A stretch of 64,000 nt of DNA from Mycobacterium fragae (GCF_002102185.1 NZ_LQOW01000031.1:496001-560000); one strand, 5' to 3'. Shown: positions 36,802 to 45,757, counted from the first letter of the stretch. A program made the numbers and translations. Notes: a model not told the origin generated them from the sequence alone.

Positions 36802-38168
36802 CAAGGCGTTTCGACGCCATCATCGTGGGCGCCGGCCAGGCCGGCCCGCCGCTGGCAGGCCGGTTGACCGCGGCCGGCCACACCGTCGCGATCATCGAGC
36901 GCAAGCTGATCGGCGGCACCTGCGTCAACACCGGATGCATCCCGACCAAGACATTGGTGGCCAGCGCGCACGCCGCGCATCTGGCCCGTCGCGGCGCCGA
37001 CTACGGCTTCGGCACCGGGTCGGTCACCGTGGATATGGCGAAAGTCAAGGCGCGCAAGGACGACATCATGCTGGGCGACCGCAAGGGCGTCGAAGACTGG
37101 TTGACGGGCATGGACGGCTGCACCGTCGTTCGCGGTCACGCGCGCTTCGAGGATTCGCACACGCTGCGGGTCGGTGACGACGTCTTGCAAGCCGACCGGA
37201 TCTTTCTCAATGTCGGCGGCCGGGCGGTGGTCCCCGACATTCCCGGGCTCGCCGACATCGACTTCCTCACCAATGTGTCGATCCTCGAGCTCGACGTCGT
37301 GCCCGAACATCTCGTCATCATCGGCGGTGGCTACGTCGCGCTCGAGTTCGCCCAGATGTACCGCCGCTTCGGCGCTCAGGTCACGGTCGTCGAGAAGGGG
37401 CCGCGGCTGGCGTCCCGCGAAGACGAAGACGTCTCCGCCACCGTCAGGACGATCCTGGAAGGGGAGGGCATCGATGTCGTCGTCGATGCCGACGACATCC
37501 GGATAACGAAGCGGGCCAAGGGATTCAAAGTGACACCGCGAGCTGATGCCACACCGATCCCCGGCAGCCATCTGCTGCTGGCGGTGGGGCGACGGCCCAA
37601 CACCGACGACCTCGGTCTGGAGCACGCCGGTGTCCAGACCGACGCCAGCGGATACATCACCGTCGACGACCAGCTGAAGACCAGCGTCGAGCACATCTGG
37701 GCGATGGGTGACTGTAACGGTAAGGGCGCGTTCACCCACACCTCCTACAACGACTTCGAAATCGTGGCCGCCAACCTGCTCGATGACGACCCCCGCCGGG
37801 TCAGCGACCGCATCACCACCTACGCGCTCTACATCGACCCGCCGCTGGGCCGTGCCGGAATGACCGTCCAACAGGTGCGCGCATCGGGCCGCCCGGCGCT
37901 GGTCGGTCAACGGCCCATGACCAGAGTCGGTCGGGCGGTGGAAAAAGGTGAGACGCAAGGCTTTATGAAAGTGGTGGTCGACGCACAGACCCAACAGATC
38001 CTGGGTGCGGCCATCTTCGGCGTCGGCGGCGACGAGGCCATCCACGCCATTCTCGACGTGATGTCGGCGAAGGCCCCCTACACCGCGTTGTCGCGCACGA
38101 TGCACATCCACCCCACGGTCAGTGAGCTGATACCCACGATGCTGCAGGAGATGTCGCCGCTGCGGTAG
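36798..38168 (+). CDS. Pyridine nucleotide-disulfide oxidoreductase (mercuric reductase-like)
   Basis: 456 residues, GTG in a GTGA overlap. Class I flavin disulfide reductase: FAD loop IVGAGQAGPPLAGRL, redox disulfide GGTCVNTGCIPTK (CxxxxC), NAD(P) loop IIGGGYVALEFAQ, second FAD motif IWAMGDCNGKG, and a dimerisation domain ending MHIHPTVSELIPTML with the catalytic His-Pro. It lacks the HMA domain and C-terminal Cys pair of MerA, so mercury reduction is unlikely; a thiol or quinone substrate fits better. No counterpart at this locus in M. tuberculosis that I know. Confidence 0.9.
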   Translation: MTRRFDAIIVGAGQAGPPLAGRLTAAGHTVAIIERKLIGGTCVNTGCIPTKTLVASAHAAHLARRGADYGFGTGSVTVDMAKVKARKDDIMLGDRKGVEDWLTGMDGCTVVRGHARFEDSHTLRVGDDVLQADRIFLNVGGRAVVPDIPGLADIDFLTNVSILELDVVPEHLVIIGGGYVALEFAQMYRRFGAQVTVVEKGPRLASREDEDVSATVRTILEGEGIDVVVDADDIRITKRAKGFKVTPRADATPIPGSHLLLAVGRRPNTDDLGLEHAGVQTDASGYITVDDQLKTSVEHIWAMGDCNGKGAFTHTSYNDFEIVAANLLDDDPRRVSDRITTYALYIDPPLGRAGMTVQQVRASGRPALVGQRPMTRVGRAVEKGETQGFMKVVVDAQTQQILGAAIFGVGGDEAIHAILDVMSAKAPYTALSRTMHIHPTVSELIPTMLQEMSPLR

Positions 38169-38175
38169 CGCAACG

Positions 38176-38970
38176 TCACCGGCGTTGCGCCAGCAGCGTC
38201 TGCGCTGAGGTCCCGACGAAGCCGCTGCGGTCGAAGATTTCTGCCGTCGTCACCCCGATGCCGTCGGCTCCGATGGACCCCCGCGCCCGCAACGCGAAGT
38301 CAGCTCCGCGCGGCGCGCGGTGCAAGTGCAGCACGGTGTCGGTGTTCATGAAGACGAATCGCGCCGGGTCAAGCGCTGCACCAACACCATTGGCGGAGTC
38401 GACCACCATGGCCAGATTCTCCAACGAGGTGGTGGGCTCGGAGTCGACGACATGCACGAGCGGGCTCAGCCACCACACCGCTGCCCCGGCCGAATCGTCC
38501 GGCTGCCGACGCCAGTCCACGGATTTCAGGTAGCCGCCGACGTTCCACCAGTAGGACGGCAGCGGCCTGGCCGGGCCCTCCACCAGCGGCGGATAGCGGT
38601 CCGAGGCGACGTCGGAGGTGTCGCTGGTGGCCAGGGCCCATGCGCTGACCCGCGCAACCGGACGCTCGACGCCGTCGCCGCCGCGGGCACGCATCTCCGC
38701 GGCCACCAACGAGATTCGCTTGCCGGGCCGCTCGATCCAGGCGCGCACCGAAACCCGTGTCACCGGGATGATGCCCAGGATGTCGAGGACGAGCCGGCCG
38801 ATCCGCAGCGGCGAGTCGGCGATCAGCTCCTCGATCGCCTTGGTCAGCAGCCCCAGCGGTGGGGAACCGTGCTGAAGATCGGGTGCCCAGTTGCTGCGAG
38901 TGAAGTCGGTGGATTCGAACCAAACGACGTCACCGTCGGCGCCGAGCCGACGGTAATGGCAGCCGATCAC
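38176..38970 (-). CDS. Acyl-CoA thioesterase family protein (TesB-like)
   Basis: 264 residues from GTG 38970 in a 4-bp overlap with the nuclease gene; the long open frame beyond is shadow. Tandem hot-dog layout of TesB/4HBT_3 proteins: FTRSNWAPDLQHGSPPLGLLT in the first half, and YWWNVGGYLKSVDWR, PLVHVVDSEPTTSLENLAMVVD and MNTDTVLHLHRAP in the second. Hydrolyses acyl-CoA; chain length unknown. No signal peptide. Confidence 0.85.
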   Translation of the reverse strand: MIGCHYRRLGADGDVVWFESTDFTRSNWAPDLQHGSPPLGLLTKAIEELIADSPLRIGRLVLDILGIIPVTRVSVRAWIERPGKRISLVAAEMRARGGDGVERPVARVSAWALATSDTSDVASDRYPPLVEGPARPLPSYWWNVGGYLKSVDWRRQPDDSAGAAVWWLSPLVHVVDSEPTTSLENLAMVVDSANGVGAALDPARFVFMNTDTVLHLHRAPRGADFALRARGSIGADGIGVTTAEIFDRSGFVGTSAQTLLAQRR

Positions 38971-39860
38971 GCTGCCGGATCTGCCCGGTGCAGGACAGCG
39001 TCGGCATCTCCTTCGTCGGGATGGTCGGGCCAACCGGGATAGGGCGGCGGCGTGCCGCCGAATACCGGGCAGTGCGCGTGGTGCGGACACCAGTCGCATA
39101 GCCGCGACGGCCTGGGGCGGAAATCGCCTGTCGCGCCGGCAGATTGGATCGCCCGCCAGATCGCCATCAGTGTCTTCTCGAAACGCAGCAGCTCGTCTCG
39201 GTCGGGGGAGTAGTCCAGCAGCTGGCCGTCCGCCAGGTAGATCAGCCGCAGCCGCGTCGGCAGCACTTCCCGCGAGCGCAGCAGTGCCACTGCATAGAAC
39301 TTCATCTGGAACAAGGCCTTGAACTCGGCAAGTGCGCGGGCTTCCGGCGGCGCCTTGCCGGTCTTGTAGTCGACGACTCGAAGCTCCCCGGTCGGTGCGA
39401 CGTCGATCCGGTCGATGAACCCGCGCAACACCGTGCCGTCGGCGAGCTCGACCTCGACGCGCTGTTCGCAACTTTGCGGGTCGAACCGGGTGGGATCCTC
39501 CAACCGGTAGTAGCCGGACAGCAACGCGCACGCCTCGTCGAGAAGTTCGGCTCGCTGCTCGGGCGCCAAATCGGCGGCCAGGTCGGGATGCTCGGCGATC
39601 ACCTGTTCCCACGCCGGGCCGACCAGGGCCGTGGCGGTGTCGGGGCCGCGCTCCGCTGCGGGCAGGCCGTAGAGCTGCTCCAGCGCGGCGTGCACCACCG
39701 ACCCGCGCAGTTGTGCGGTCGACGGTGGCTCGGGCAACCGGTCGATGGCCCGGAACCGATACAGCAGCGGGCACTGTTTGAAGTCGGCCGCGCGCGACGG
39801 CGACAATGCTGGTCTGGATGTCGGTCTGGACGCCGACCGCGACCGCTGTTCGCCACTCAT
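38967..39860 (-). CDS. RecB family PD-(D/E)XK exonuclease with four-cysteine cluster
   Basis: 297 residues, ATG at 39860. Single-domain RecB-type nuclease: RGFIDRIDVAPTGELRVVDYKTGK holds the D...DxK catalytic residues, and MKFYAVALLR the trailing helix. Cys30 (ADFKQCPLLYRF) together with Cys255, Cys258 and Cys264 (CDWCPHHAHC) follows the 4Fe-4S layout seen in AddB and Cas4. Orthologue of Rv2119. No helicase domain and no CRISPR array nearby, so it is a stand-alone repair nuclease of unknown target. Confidence 0.9.
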   Translation of the reverse strand: MSGEQRSRSASRPTSRPALSPSRAADFKQCPLLYRFRAIDRLPEPPSTAQLRGSVVHAALEQLYGLPAAERGPDTATALVGPAWEQVIAEHPDLAADLAPEQRAELLDEACALLSGYYRLEDPTRFDPQSCEQRVEVELADGTVLRGFIDRIDVAPTGELRVVDYKTGKAPPEARALAEFKALFQMKFYAVALLRSREVLPTRLRLIYLADGQLLDYSPDRDELLRFEKTLMAIWRAIQSAGATGDFRPRPSRLCDWCPHHAHCPVFGGTPPPYPGWPDHPDEGDADAVLHRADPAA

Positions 39861-39934
39861 ACCGGGAGCCTAAGGGCGCATCCCGACAACCCCGCGCACC
39901 CGTTTCGGCGCGTCTGCTGGCAGGCTAGGTAACT

Positions 39935-40762
39935 GTGTCCGCAGCCGGCCCGTTCGCCGTCGGTGACCGCGTCCAGCTCACCGACACCAAGGGCCGCCAT
40001 TACACGATGTTGCTGACCTCCGGCGGCGAATTCCACACGCACCGCGGCGCGATCGCGCACGACGCGGTGATCGGACTGCCGGAAGGCAGCGTCGTCAAAT
40101 CCAGCAACGGTGACCCGTTTTTGGCGCTGCGTCCTCTGTTGGTGGACTACGTCATGTCGATGCCGCGCGGCGCGCAGGTGGTCTACCCCAAAGACGCCGC
40201 TCAAATCGTGCACGAGGGCGACATCTTCCCGGGCGCGCGAGTGCTGGAGGCCGGCGCCGGTTCCGGGGCGTTGACCTGTTCGCTGTTGCGCGCGGTCGGC
40301 CCGGGCGGGCAGGTGATCTCCTACGAAGTGCGCGCCGACCATGCCGAACACGCCCGCCGCAACGTCGAGGCCTTCTGCGGGGGTCCGCCCGGCAACTGGC
40401 TGCTGGTCGTCGCCGACCTGGTGGACTGCGACCTGCCCACCGGTTCGGTCGACCGGGTGGTGCTGGACATGCTGGCGCCCTGGGATGTGCTCGACGCGGT
40501 GGCGCGGGTGGTGGTCCCCGGCGGTGTGCTGATGATCTACTTGGCCACCGTGACTCAGCTGTCCAAGACCGTGGAGGCGCTGCGCGAGCAGCAATGCTGG
40601 ACCGAGCCGCGCGCCTGGGAAACCCTGCAGCGGGGTTGGAACGTCGTCGGTCTGGCGGTGCGCCCGCAGCACACCATGCGCGGCCATACCGCCTTCCTGG
40701 TTTGTGCGCGGCGGCTGGCTCCCGGCGCCGTCGCCCCGACCCCGGTGCGGCGCAAGCGTTAG
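39935..40762 (+). CDS. trmI: tRNA (adenine(58)-N1)-methyltransferase TrmI
   Basis: 275 residues, GTG; divergent from the nuclease gene with 74 bp between. Class I methyltransferase making m1A58 in the T loop of tRNA as a tetramer. An N-terminal beta domain (~1-75, GDRVQLTDTKGRHYTMLL) precedes motif I ARVLEAGAGSGALT; VLDMLAPWDVLDAV and RPQHTMRGHTAFLV near the end are TrmI signatures. Orthologue of Rv2118c. The basic tail ends VRRKR. Confidence 0.96.
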   Translation: MSAAGPFAVGDRVQLTDTKGRHYTMLLTSGGEFHTHRGAIAHDAVIGLPEGSVVKSSNGDPFLALRPLLVDYVMSMPRGAQVVYPKDAAQIVHEGDIFPGARVLEAGAGSGALTCSLLRAVGPGGQVISYEVRADHAEHARRNVEAFCGGPPGNWLLVVADLVDCDLPTGSVDRVVLDMLAPWDVLDAVARVVVPGGVLMIYLATVTQLSKTVEALREQQCWTEPRAWETLQRGWNVVGLAVRPQHTMRGHTAFLVCARRLAPGAVAPTPVRRKR

Positions 40763-40778
40763 GCCCAGTTAGGCCCTG

Positions 40779-41072
40779 TCAATCGTCGCTACGCACCAAC
40801 CCGCGGCGCACCGACAGCAACTCGAACTCGGGGTGTGCGGCGACCAGACGCTCGGCCGCGTCGAGCACCTCGACGGCGTGGCTGCGGTCGGCGGAGGCCA
40901 TCGCCACCCCGATGCCCGCCCGGCGGTAAAGCTCGTGTGACCCCGTCTCGGCGGCCGACACGCTGAATCTGCGCTGCAACTCGGCGATCACCGGACGGAT
41001 CACCGAGCGCTTCTGCTTGAGCGAGCGCACATCGCCGAGCAGCACGTCGAATTCGAGCCAGCCGATCCACAT
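40779..41072 (-). CDS. DUF503 family protein
   Basis: 97 residues from ATG 41072 (MWIGWLEFDVLLGD), identical in length to Rv2117; the frame upstream is shadow of lppK. Small ferredoxin-like fold with SLKQKRSVIRPVIAELQRRF, the DUF503/YlxP signature; the Bacillus member is coded near rbfA. Function unknown, possibly ribosome-linked. Separated from lppK by 8 bp, so probably co-transcribed; convergent with trmI at 16 bp. Confidence 0.92.
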   Translation of the reverse strand: MWIGWLEFDVLLGDVRSLKQKRSVIRPVIAELQRRFSVSAAETGSHELYRRAGIGVAMASADRSHAVEVLDAAERLVAAHPEFELLSVRRGLVRSDD

Positions 41073-41080
41073 GGCAGCGG

Positions 41081-41611
41081 TCAGCGGCCGGGTGCCGCCG
41101 GCGGCGCGAACTGTGGCGAAGCCACGGCCAGCAGCATTCGAGCAGTTTGTTGGGACAGTTGCCAGCCCCCTTGATACGGCTTGAATTCCATCGGAAACGT
41201 GAACACGCCCGCCGCGCCGGGCTGGGGCGTGGCGACCCGCACGGTGGCCACCACGTATCCCGGATGAACATTCGACCACGCGATGTCTCGCACTTCGATC
41301 TGCATCGGTGCGTAACCGTTGTCGAGCAGGGCGTTGGCGAATGCGTCGATGACGGGCGCGTGCGCGGGGGTCGCGCCCTCCACCAGGTTCAGCTTCTGGA
41401 TGCCGGGAATCCCCGGGTCGGCCAGCCGGTACAGCACGCCGACAAGGACTTCCGGTGGTGGCAGCGGAACGTTCTGCGGAGGCGTAACCGCCACAGTGGG
41501 CGGCGCCGACGCCGGCGGCACGGCGTTGTGCCGGTGACCGGAACACCCCGACAGACCGAGCGCCGCCACAATGGTGGCGGCGCTCAGGACTGCAATGAGG
41601 GCTCGGCGCAT
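41081..41611 (-). CDS. lppK: Lipoprotein LppK, Mtb12 family
   Basis: 176 residues, ATG at 41611. Signal sequence with lipobox LSGC, Cys23. After a Pro-rich stretch the mature part is an Mtb12-like domain: VLYRLADPGIPG, KLNLVEGATPA, VVATVRVATPQPGAAG, and GGWQLSQQTARMLL at the end. The neighbour upstream is a paralogue with the same plan. Orthologue of Rv2116. Role unknown; surface-attached antigen-like protein. Confidence 0.88.
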   Translation of the reverse strand: MRRALIAVLSAATIVAALGLSGCSGHRHNAVPPASAPPTVAVTPPQNVPLPPPEVLVGVLYRLADPGIPGIQKLNLVEGATPAHAPVIDAFANALLDNGYAPMQIEVRDIAWSNVHPGYVVATVRVATPQPGAAGVFTFPMEFKPYQGGWQLSQQTARMLLAVASPQFAPPAAPGR

Positions 41612-41622
41612 TCAAGCAGCGG

Positions 41623-42126
41623 TCAGCTGCCTGCCGCCTGCACCGCCTGGATCAGCGTCATTGCGGAGCTGCGCGACAGCTTCCAGCCGCCCTGGTTCAC
41701 GAACGTGATGTTCTGGGTGGTCGGTGCGAGGTGTGGGCCGGTGGCCGTGACGTCCGCCGATGCCGTGCCCGGGCCGGCCGGGACGATGTTCGCGATGTTG
41801 AATGACAGCGGCAGGCTGCCGTTCGCAGCGGCCTGTTTCAGTTTCTTGTCCGCGATGTGGCCCTCGACCCCGCCGACGCCGCCCTCCACCAGGTAGCTCT
41901 TGCTGGCGAACGGGACGCCGGGGTTTTGCAATTGGTTGAGGACATTGATCAGTTGGTCGGCGGTTGGTACGTCTGCCGCGGGGGCGGGGTCCTTCGGCAT
42001 CGGTGCGCCGAAGACAACCGGCTGAACCTGAGGCGTCGTCGCGGTTACGGATGAATTGAAGATCACACCGACGGATGCTGCACCGATCGCGGCGGCGGTT
42101 GCCACGCCTGTGGCTAGGGATTTCAC
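41623..42126 (-). CDS. Low molecular weight antigen Mtb12/CFP-2-like secreted protein
   Basis: 167 residues from GTG 42126 (VKSLATGVATAAAIG); the open frame to 42279 would run into the mpa leader. An Ala-rich signal peptide (~1-25) without lipobox Cys precedes QPVVFGAPMPKDPAPAADVPTA, LVEGGVGGVEGHIADKKL and FVNQGGWKLSRSSAM, which closely match M. tuberculosis Mtb12 (Rv2376c, 168 residues). A secreted T-cell antigen there. It lies 11 bp before lppK, so two family members stand in tandem. Confidence 0.88.
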   Translation of the reverse strand: MKSLATGVATAAAIGAASVGVIFNSSVTATTPQVQPVVFGAPMPKDPAPAADVPTADQLINVLNQLQNPGVPFASKSYLVEGGVGGVEGHIADKKLKQAAANGSLPLSFNIANIVPAGPGTASADVTATGPHLAPTTQNITFVNQGGWKLSRSSAMTLIQAVQAAGS

Positions 42127-42277
42127 GGTCAAGATGTCCTCTCGATTGGGCCGATTCAACATGATGTTAACGCTGGTGCCAGTGTGCCCCATTTCGAGTT
42201 CCCGCATGAATTGGAAATCGCCGGTAGCGTTGATGTATCCGCCGCACCACACGTCCGGAGCGGGAAAGGAGCGCAAC

Positions 42278-44104
42278 ATGGGTGAGTCAGAGCGTGAAGC
42301 GTTCGATAGCCCGCGCGAATCCGACCTGTCCAGCGACGATGCCGCCGAACTGGAGGAGTTGCGGCGCGAGGCGGCGATCTTGCGCGAGCAACTCGATAAC
42401 GCCGTCGGAGTGCAGAGTGCGGCGCGCAGTGCCCGTGACGTGCATCAGCTCGAAGCGCGTATCGATTCGCTCGCCGCGCGCAATTCGAAATTAATGGAAA
42501 CTCTTAAAGAAGCGCGCCAGCAACTGTTGGCGCTGCGCGAGGAGGTCGACCGGCTCGGACAGCCGCCGAGCGGTTATGGCGTGTTGTTGGCCACCCACGA
42601 CGACGACACCGTCGACGTGTTCACCTCCGGTCGCAAGATGCGGCTCACCTGCTCGCCCAACATCGAAGTCAAGGCGTTGAAGAAAGGGCAGACAGTTCGG
42701 CTCAACGAGGCTTTAACTGTCGTCGAGGCCGGCACCTACGAATCGGTCGGCGAGATTTCCACGTTGCGCGAGATCCTCGCCGACGGTCACCGAGCCCTGG
42801 TCGTCGGGCACGCCGACGAGGAACGCATCGTCTGGCTTGCCGAGCCGTTGGTTGCCGAGGACCTGCCCGACGGGATTCCCGACGCCCTCAACGACGACAT
42901 GCAGCCCCGCAAGCTGCGTCCCGGTGACTCGCTGCTGGTGGACACCAAGGCCGGGTACGCGTTCGAACGCATCCCCAAGGCCGAGGTCGAGGACCTGGTG
43001 CTGGAAGAGGTGCCCGACGTCACCTACGACGACATCGGCGGGTTGGGCCGGCAGATCGAGCAGATCCGCGACGCCGTCGAACTGCCGTTCCTGCACAAGG
43101 AGCTGTACCGGGAGTATGCGCTGCGCCCGCCCAAGGGTGTGCTGCTCTACGGCCCGCCCGGTTGCGGTAAGACATTGATCGCCAAGGCGGTGGCCAACTC
43201 CTTGGCAAAGAAGATGGCCGAGGTTCGCGGCGACGATGCGCGCGAGGCGAAGTCGTACTTCCTCAACATCAAGGGCCCGGAGCTGCTGAACAAGTTCGTC
43301 GGCGAAACCGAGCGCCACATCCGGCTGATCTTCCAGCGGGCGCGTGAGAAGGCGTCCGAAGGCACACCGGTCATCGTGTTCTTCGACGAGATGGACTCGA
43401 TCTTCCGCACCCGCGGCACCGGGGTCTCCTCAGACGTCGAGACGACGGTGGTGCCACAGCTGCTCAGTGAGATCGACGGCGTGGAAGGTCTGGAGAACGT
43501 CATCGTGATCGGCGCCTCCAACCGCGAAGACATGATCGACCCGGCGATCCTGCGGCCGGGCCGCCTCGACGTCAAGATCAAGATCGAGCGGCCGGATGCC
43601 GAAGCGGCACAGGACATCTTCTCCAAGTACCTCACCGAGGAGCTGCCGGTGCACGCCGACGATCTGGCGGAGTTCGGTGGCGATCGCACGGCTTGCATCG
43701 AGGCGATGATCGTCAAGGTCGTCGACCGGATGTACGCCGAGATCGACGACAACCGGTTCCTGGAGGTCACCTACGCCAACGGTGACAAGGAAGTCATGTA
43801 CTTCAAGGACTTCAACTCCGGGGCGATGATCCAAAACGTCGTCGACCGGGCGAAGAAGAACGCCATCAAGTCGGTGCTGGAGACCGGTCAGCCGGGTCTG
43901 CGCATTCAGCATCTGCTGGATTCCATCGTCGACGAGTTCGCCGAGAACGAGGATCTGCCCAACACCACCAACCCCGATGACTGGGCACGGATCTCGGGCA
44001 AGAAAGGCGAGCGGATCGTTTACATCCGCACCCTGGTCACCGGCAAGAGCTCGAGCGCATCGCGCGCCATCGACACCGAATCCAACCTGGGCCAGTACCT
44101 GTAG
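42278..44104 (+). CDS. mpa: Proteasome-associated ATPase Mpa (ARC)
   Basis: 608 residues from ATG 42278 (MGESEREAF), ribosome binding site AAAGGAG; M. tuberculosis Mpa has 609. Hexameric AAA unfoldase that binds Pup and feeds the 20S core. N-terminal coiled coil (~20-95) captures Pup; two OB folds (~97-245) follow; Walker A GPPGCGKT, Walker B VIVFFDEMD and the second region of homology form the AAA domain. The C-terminal GQYL is the proteasome-docking tail. Divergent from the Mtb12-like gene with 151 bp between. Confidence 0.97.
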   Translation: MGESEREAFDSPRESDLSSDDAAELEELRREAAILREQLDNAVGVQSAARSARDVHQLEARIDSLAARNSKLMETLKEARQQLLALREEVDRLGQPPSGYGVLLATHDDDTVDVFTSGRKMRLTCSPNIEVKALKKGQTVRLNEALTVVEAGTYESVGEISTLREILADGHRALVVGHADEERIVWLAEPLVAEDLPDGIPDALNDDMQPRKLRPGDSLLVDTKAGYAFERIPKAEVEDLVLEEVPDVTYDDIGGLGRQIEQIRDAVELPFLHKELYREYALRPPKGVLLYGPPGCGKTLIAKAVANSLAKKMAEVRGDDAREAKSYFLNIKGPELLNKFVGETERHIRLIFQRAREKASEGTPVIVFFDEMDSIFRTRGTGVSSDVETTVVPQLLSEIDGVEGLENVIVIGASNREDMIDPAILRPGRLDVKIKIERPDAEAAQDIFSKYLTEELPVHADDLAEFGGDRTACIEAMIVKVVDRMYAEIDDNRFLEVTYANGDKEVMYFKDFNSGAMIQNVVDRAKKNAIKSVLETGQPGLRIQHLLDSIVDEFAENEDLPNTTNPDDWARISGKKGERIVYIRTLVTGKSSSASRAIDTESNLGQYL

Positions 44105-44155
44105 ACGTTCGCGGCGAAGAAAACGCCCAAGCGCACGTCGCCTAGTCTTTAGGGC

Positions 44156-45664
44156 ATGCAACGGATTATCGGGACCGAGGTCGAGTACGGCATCTCGTCG
44201 CCGTCAGACCCGACCGCGAACCCGATTTTGACCTCCACCCAGGCGGTGTTGGCCTATGCGGCCGCCGCGGGGCTGCAGCGTGCCAAACGCACCCGCTGGG
44301 ACTACGAGGTGGAATCGCCGTTGCGAGACGCCCGCGGTTTCGACCTGAGCCGGTCGGCCGGCCCGCCGCCCGTCGTCGACGCAGACGAGGTCGGCGCTGC
44401 CAACATGATCTTGACCAACGGCGCGCGGCTCTACGTTGACCACGCCCACCCGGAGTATTCCGCGCCCGAGTGCACCGATCCGCTCGACGCGGTGATCTGG
44501 GACAAGGCCGGCGAGCGCGTGATGGAGGCCGCCGCCCGGCATGTCGCCAGCGTGCCCGGCGCGGCCAAGTTGCAGCTTTACAAGAACAACGTGGACGGCA
44601 AGGGCGCGTCCTACGGCTCGCACGAGAACTACCTGATGAGCCGCCAGACCCCGTTCTCGGCCATCATCGCCGGGCTGACCCCGTTTTTGGTGTCGCGTCA
44701 GGTGGTCACCGGCTCCGGCCGAGTCGGGATCGGCCCGGCGGGCGACGAGCCGGGCTTCCAGTTGTCCCAACGTGCCGACTACATCGAGGTCGAGGTCGGG
44801 CTGGAGACCACGCTGAAGCGCGGCATCATCAACACCCGCGACGAACCGCACGCCGACGCCGACCGTTACCGCCGCCTGCACGTCATCATCGGCGACGCGA
44901 ACCTCGCCGAGACGTCCACCTATCTGAAGCTGGGCTCCACCGCGCTGGTCCTCGACCTGATCGAGGAGGGCCCTGCACAGGGGATCGACCTGACCGACCT
45001 GACGCTGGCCCGGCCGGTGCACGCTGTCCACGCGATCAGCCGCGATCCGTCGCTGCGGGCGACGGTGGCCTTGGCCGACGGCCGCGAACTGACCGGCCTT
45101 GCGCTGCAACGGATTTACCTGGACCGGGTGGCGAAGCTGGTGGACAGCCGCGACCCCGACCCGCGCGCCAACGACATCGTCGAAACCTGGGCACACGTGC
45201 TTGATCAGCTCGAGCGTGACCCGATGGACTGCGCCGAACTGCTGGACTGGCCGGCCAAGCTGCGCATCCTCGAGGGCTTCCGGCACCGGGAGAACCTGAG
45301 CTGGTCGGCACCGCGGTTGCATCTCGTCGATCTACAGTATTCGGATGTCCGGCTGGACAAAGGCCTCTACAACCGGTTGGTGGCCCGCGGTTCGATGCGG
45401 CGTCTGGTCACCGAACAGCAGGTGCTCAACGCAGTGGACAACCCCCCGACGGACACCCGGGCCTATTTCCGCGGCGAGTGCTTGCGCCGGTTCGGCGCAG
45501 ACATCGCCGCCGCCAGCTGGGACTCGGTGATTTTCGACCTGGGCGGCGACTCGCTGGTTCGAATCCCGACGCTGGAACCGCTGCGGGGCAGCAAGGCCCA
45601 CGTCGGGGCGCTGCTGGACTCGGTGGACAGCGCCGTCGAGCTGGTGGAACAACTGACGACCTGA
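44156..45664 (+). CDS. dop: Pup deamidase/depupylase Dop
   Basis: 502 residues, ATG 51 bp after mpa. Carboxylate-amine ligase (glutamine synthetase-like) fold. Converts the C-terminal Gln of Pup to Glu and removes Pup from targets. GTEVEYGIS carries the ATP/metal Glu, HPEYSAPE the next metal ligand, YKNNVDGKGASYGSHENYL the catalytic loop region, and NTRDEPHAD the nucleotide-binding part. The insertion after residue ~40 (the Dop loop) distinguishes it from PafA. Orthologue of Rv2112c. Confidence 0.97.
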   Translation: MQRIIGTEVEYGISSPSDPTANPILTSTQAVLAYAAAAGLQRAKRTRWDYEVESPLRDARGFDLSRSAGPPPVVDADEVGAANMILTNGARLYVDHAHPEYSAPECTDPLDAVIWDKAGERVMEAAARHVASVPGAAKLQLYKNNVDGKGASYGSHENYLMSRQTPFSAIIAGLTPFLVSRQVVTGSGRVGIGPAGDEPGFQLSQRADYIEVEVGLETTLKRGIINTRDEPHADADRYRRLHVIIGDANLAETSTYLKLGSTALVLDLIEEGPAQGIDLTDLTLARPVHAVHAISRDPSLRATVALADGRELTGLALQRIYLDRVAKLVDSRDPDPRANDIVETWAHVLDQLERDPMDCAELLDWPAKLRILEGFRHRENLSWSAPRLHLVDLQYSDVRLDKGLYNRLVARGSMRRLVTEQQVLNAVDNPPTDTRAYFRGECLRRFGADIAAASWDSVIFDLGGDSLVRIPTLEPLRGSKAHVGALLDSVDSAVELVEQLTT

Positions 45665-45698
45665 CGGTCGTTAGCGAGGAAAGGTCGGTGTCGACCGG

Positions 45699-45757
45699 TA
45701 GTGTAGAGAGACCGGCGCGCGTGTAATGCGCCGCCGATGACAAAGCAGGAGGCAGCG
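45699..45757 (+). promoter_or_regulatory. Putative pup promoter -10 and ribosome binding site
   Basis: TAGTGT at 45699-45704 fits TANNNT, 54 bp before pup, without a clear -35. AGGAGG at 45747-45752 is a near-perfect ribosome binding site 5 bases before the pup ATG and selects that start over the in-frame ATG 45737. Strong translation fits the abundance of Pup. Confidence 0.45.

Noticed and set aside
36684..38111. 475-codon minus-strand open frame opposite the disulfide oxidoreductase
   Set aside because: Shadow frame; the + strand carries all FAD, NAD and CxxxxC motifs.
36798..38168. Mercuric reductase as part of a mer operon
   Set aside because: No HMA domain, no C-terminal Cys pair and no mer genes around it.
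38971..39774. Upstream extension of the thioesterase frame
   Set aside because: Out-of-frame reading of the RecB-like nuclease; homology starts at GTG 38970.
38967..39860. Cas4 of a CRISPR system
   Set aside because: The nuclease resembles Cas4 in cysteine layout, but no spacer-repeat array or other cas gene is in the window, and it is the Rv2119 orthologue.
42056..42277. Upstream extension of the mpa frame
   Set aside because: Residues before MGESERE do not resemble Mpa and overlap the divergent Mtb12-like gene; ATG 42278 has a good ribosome binding site.
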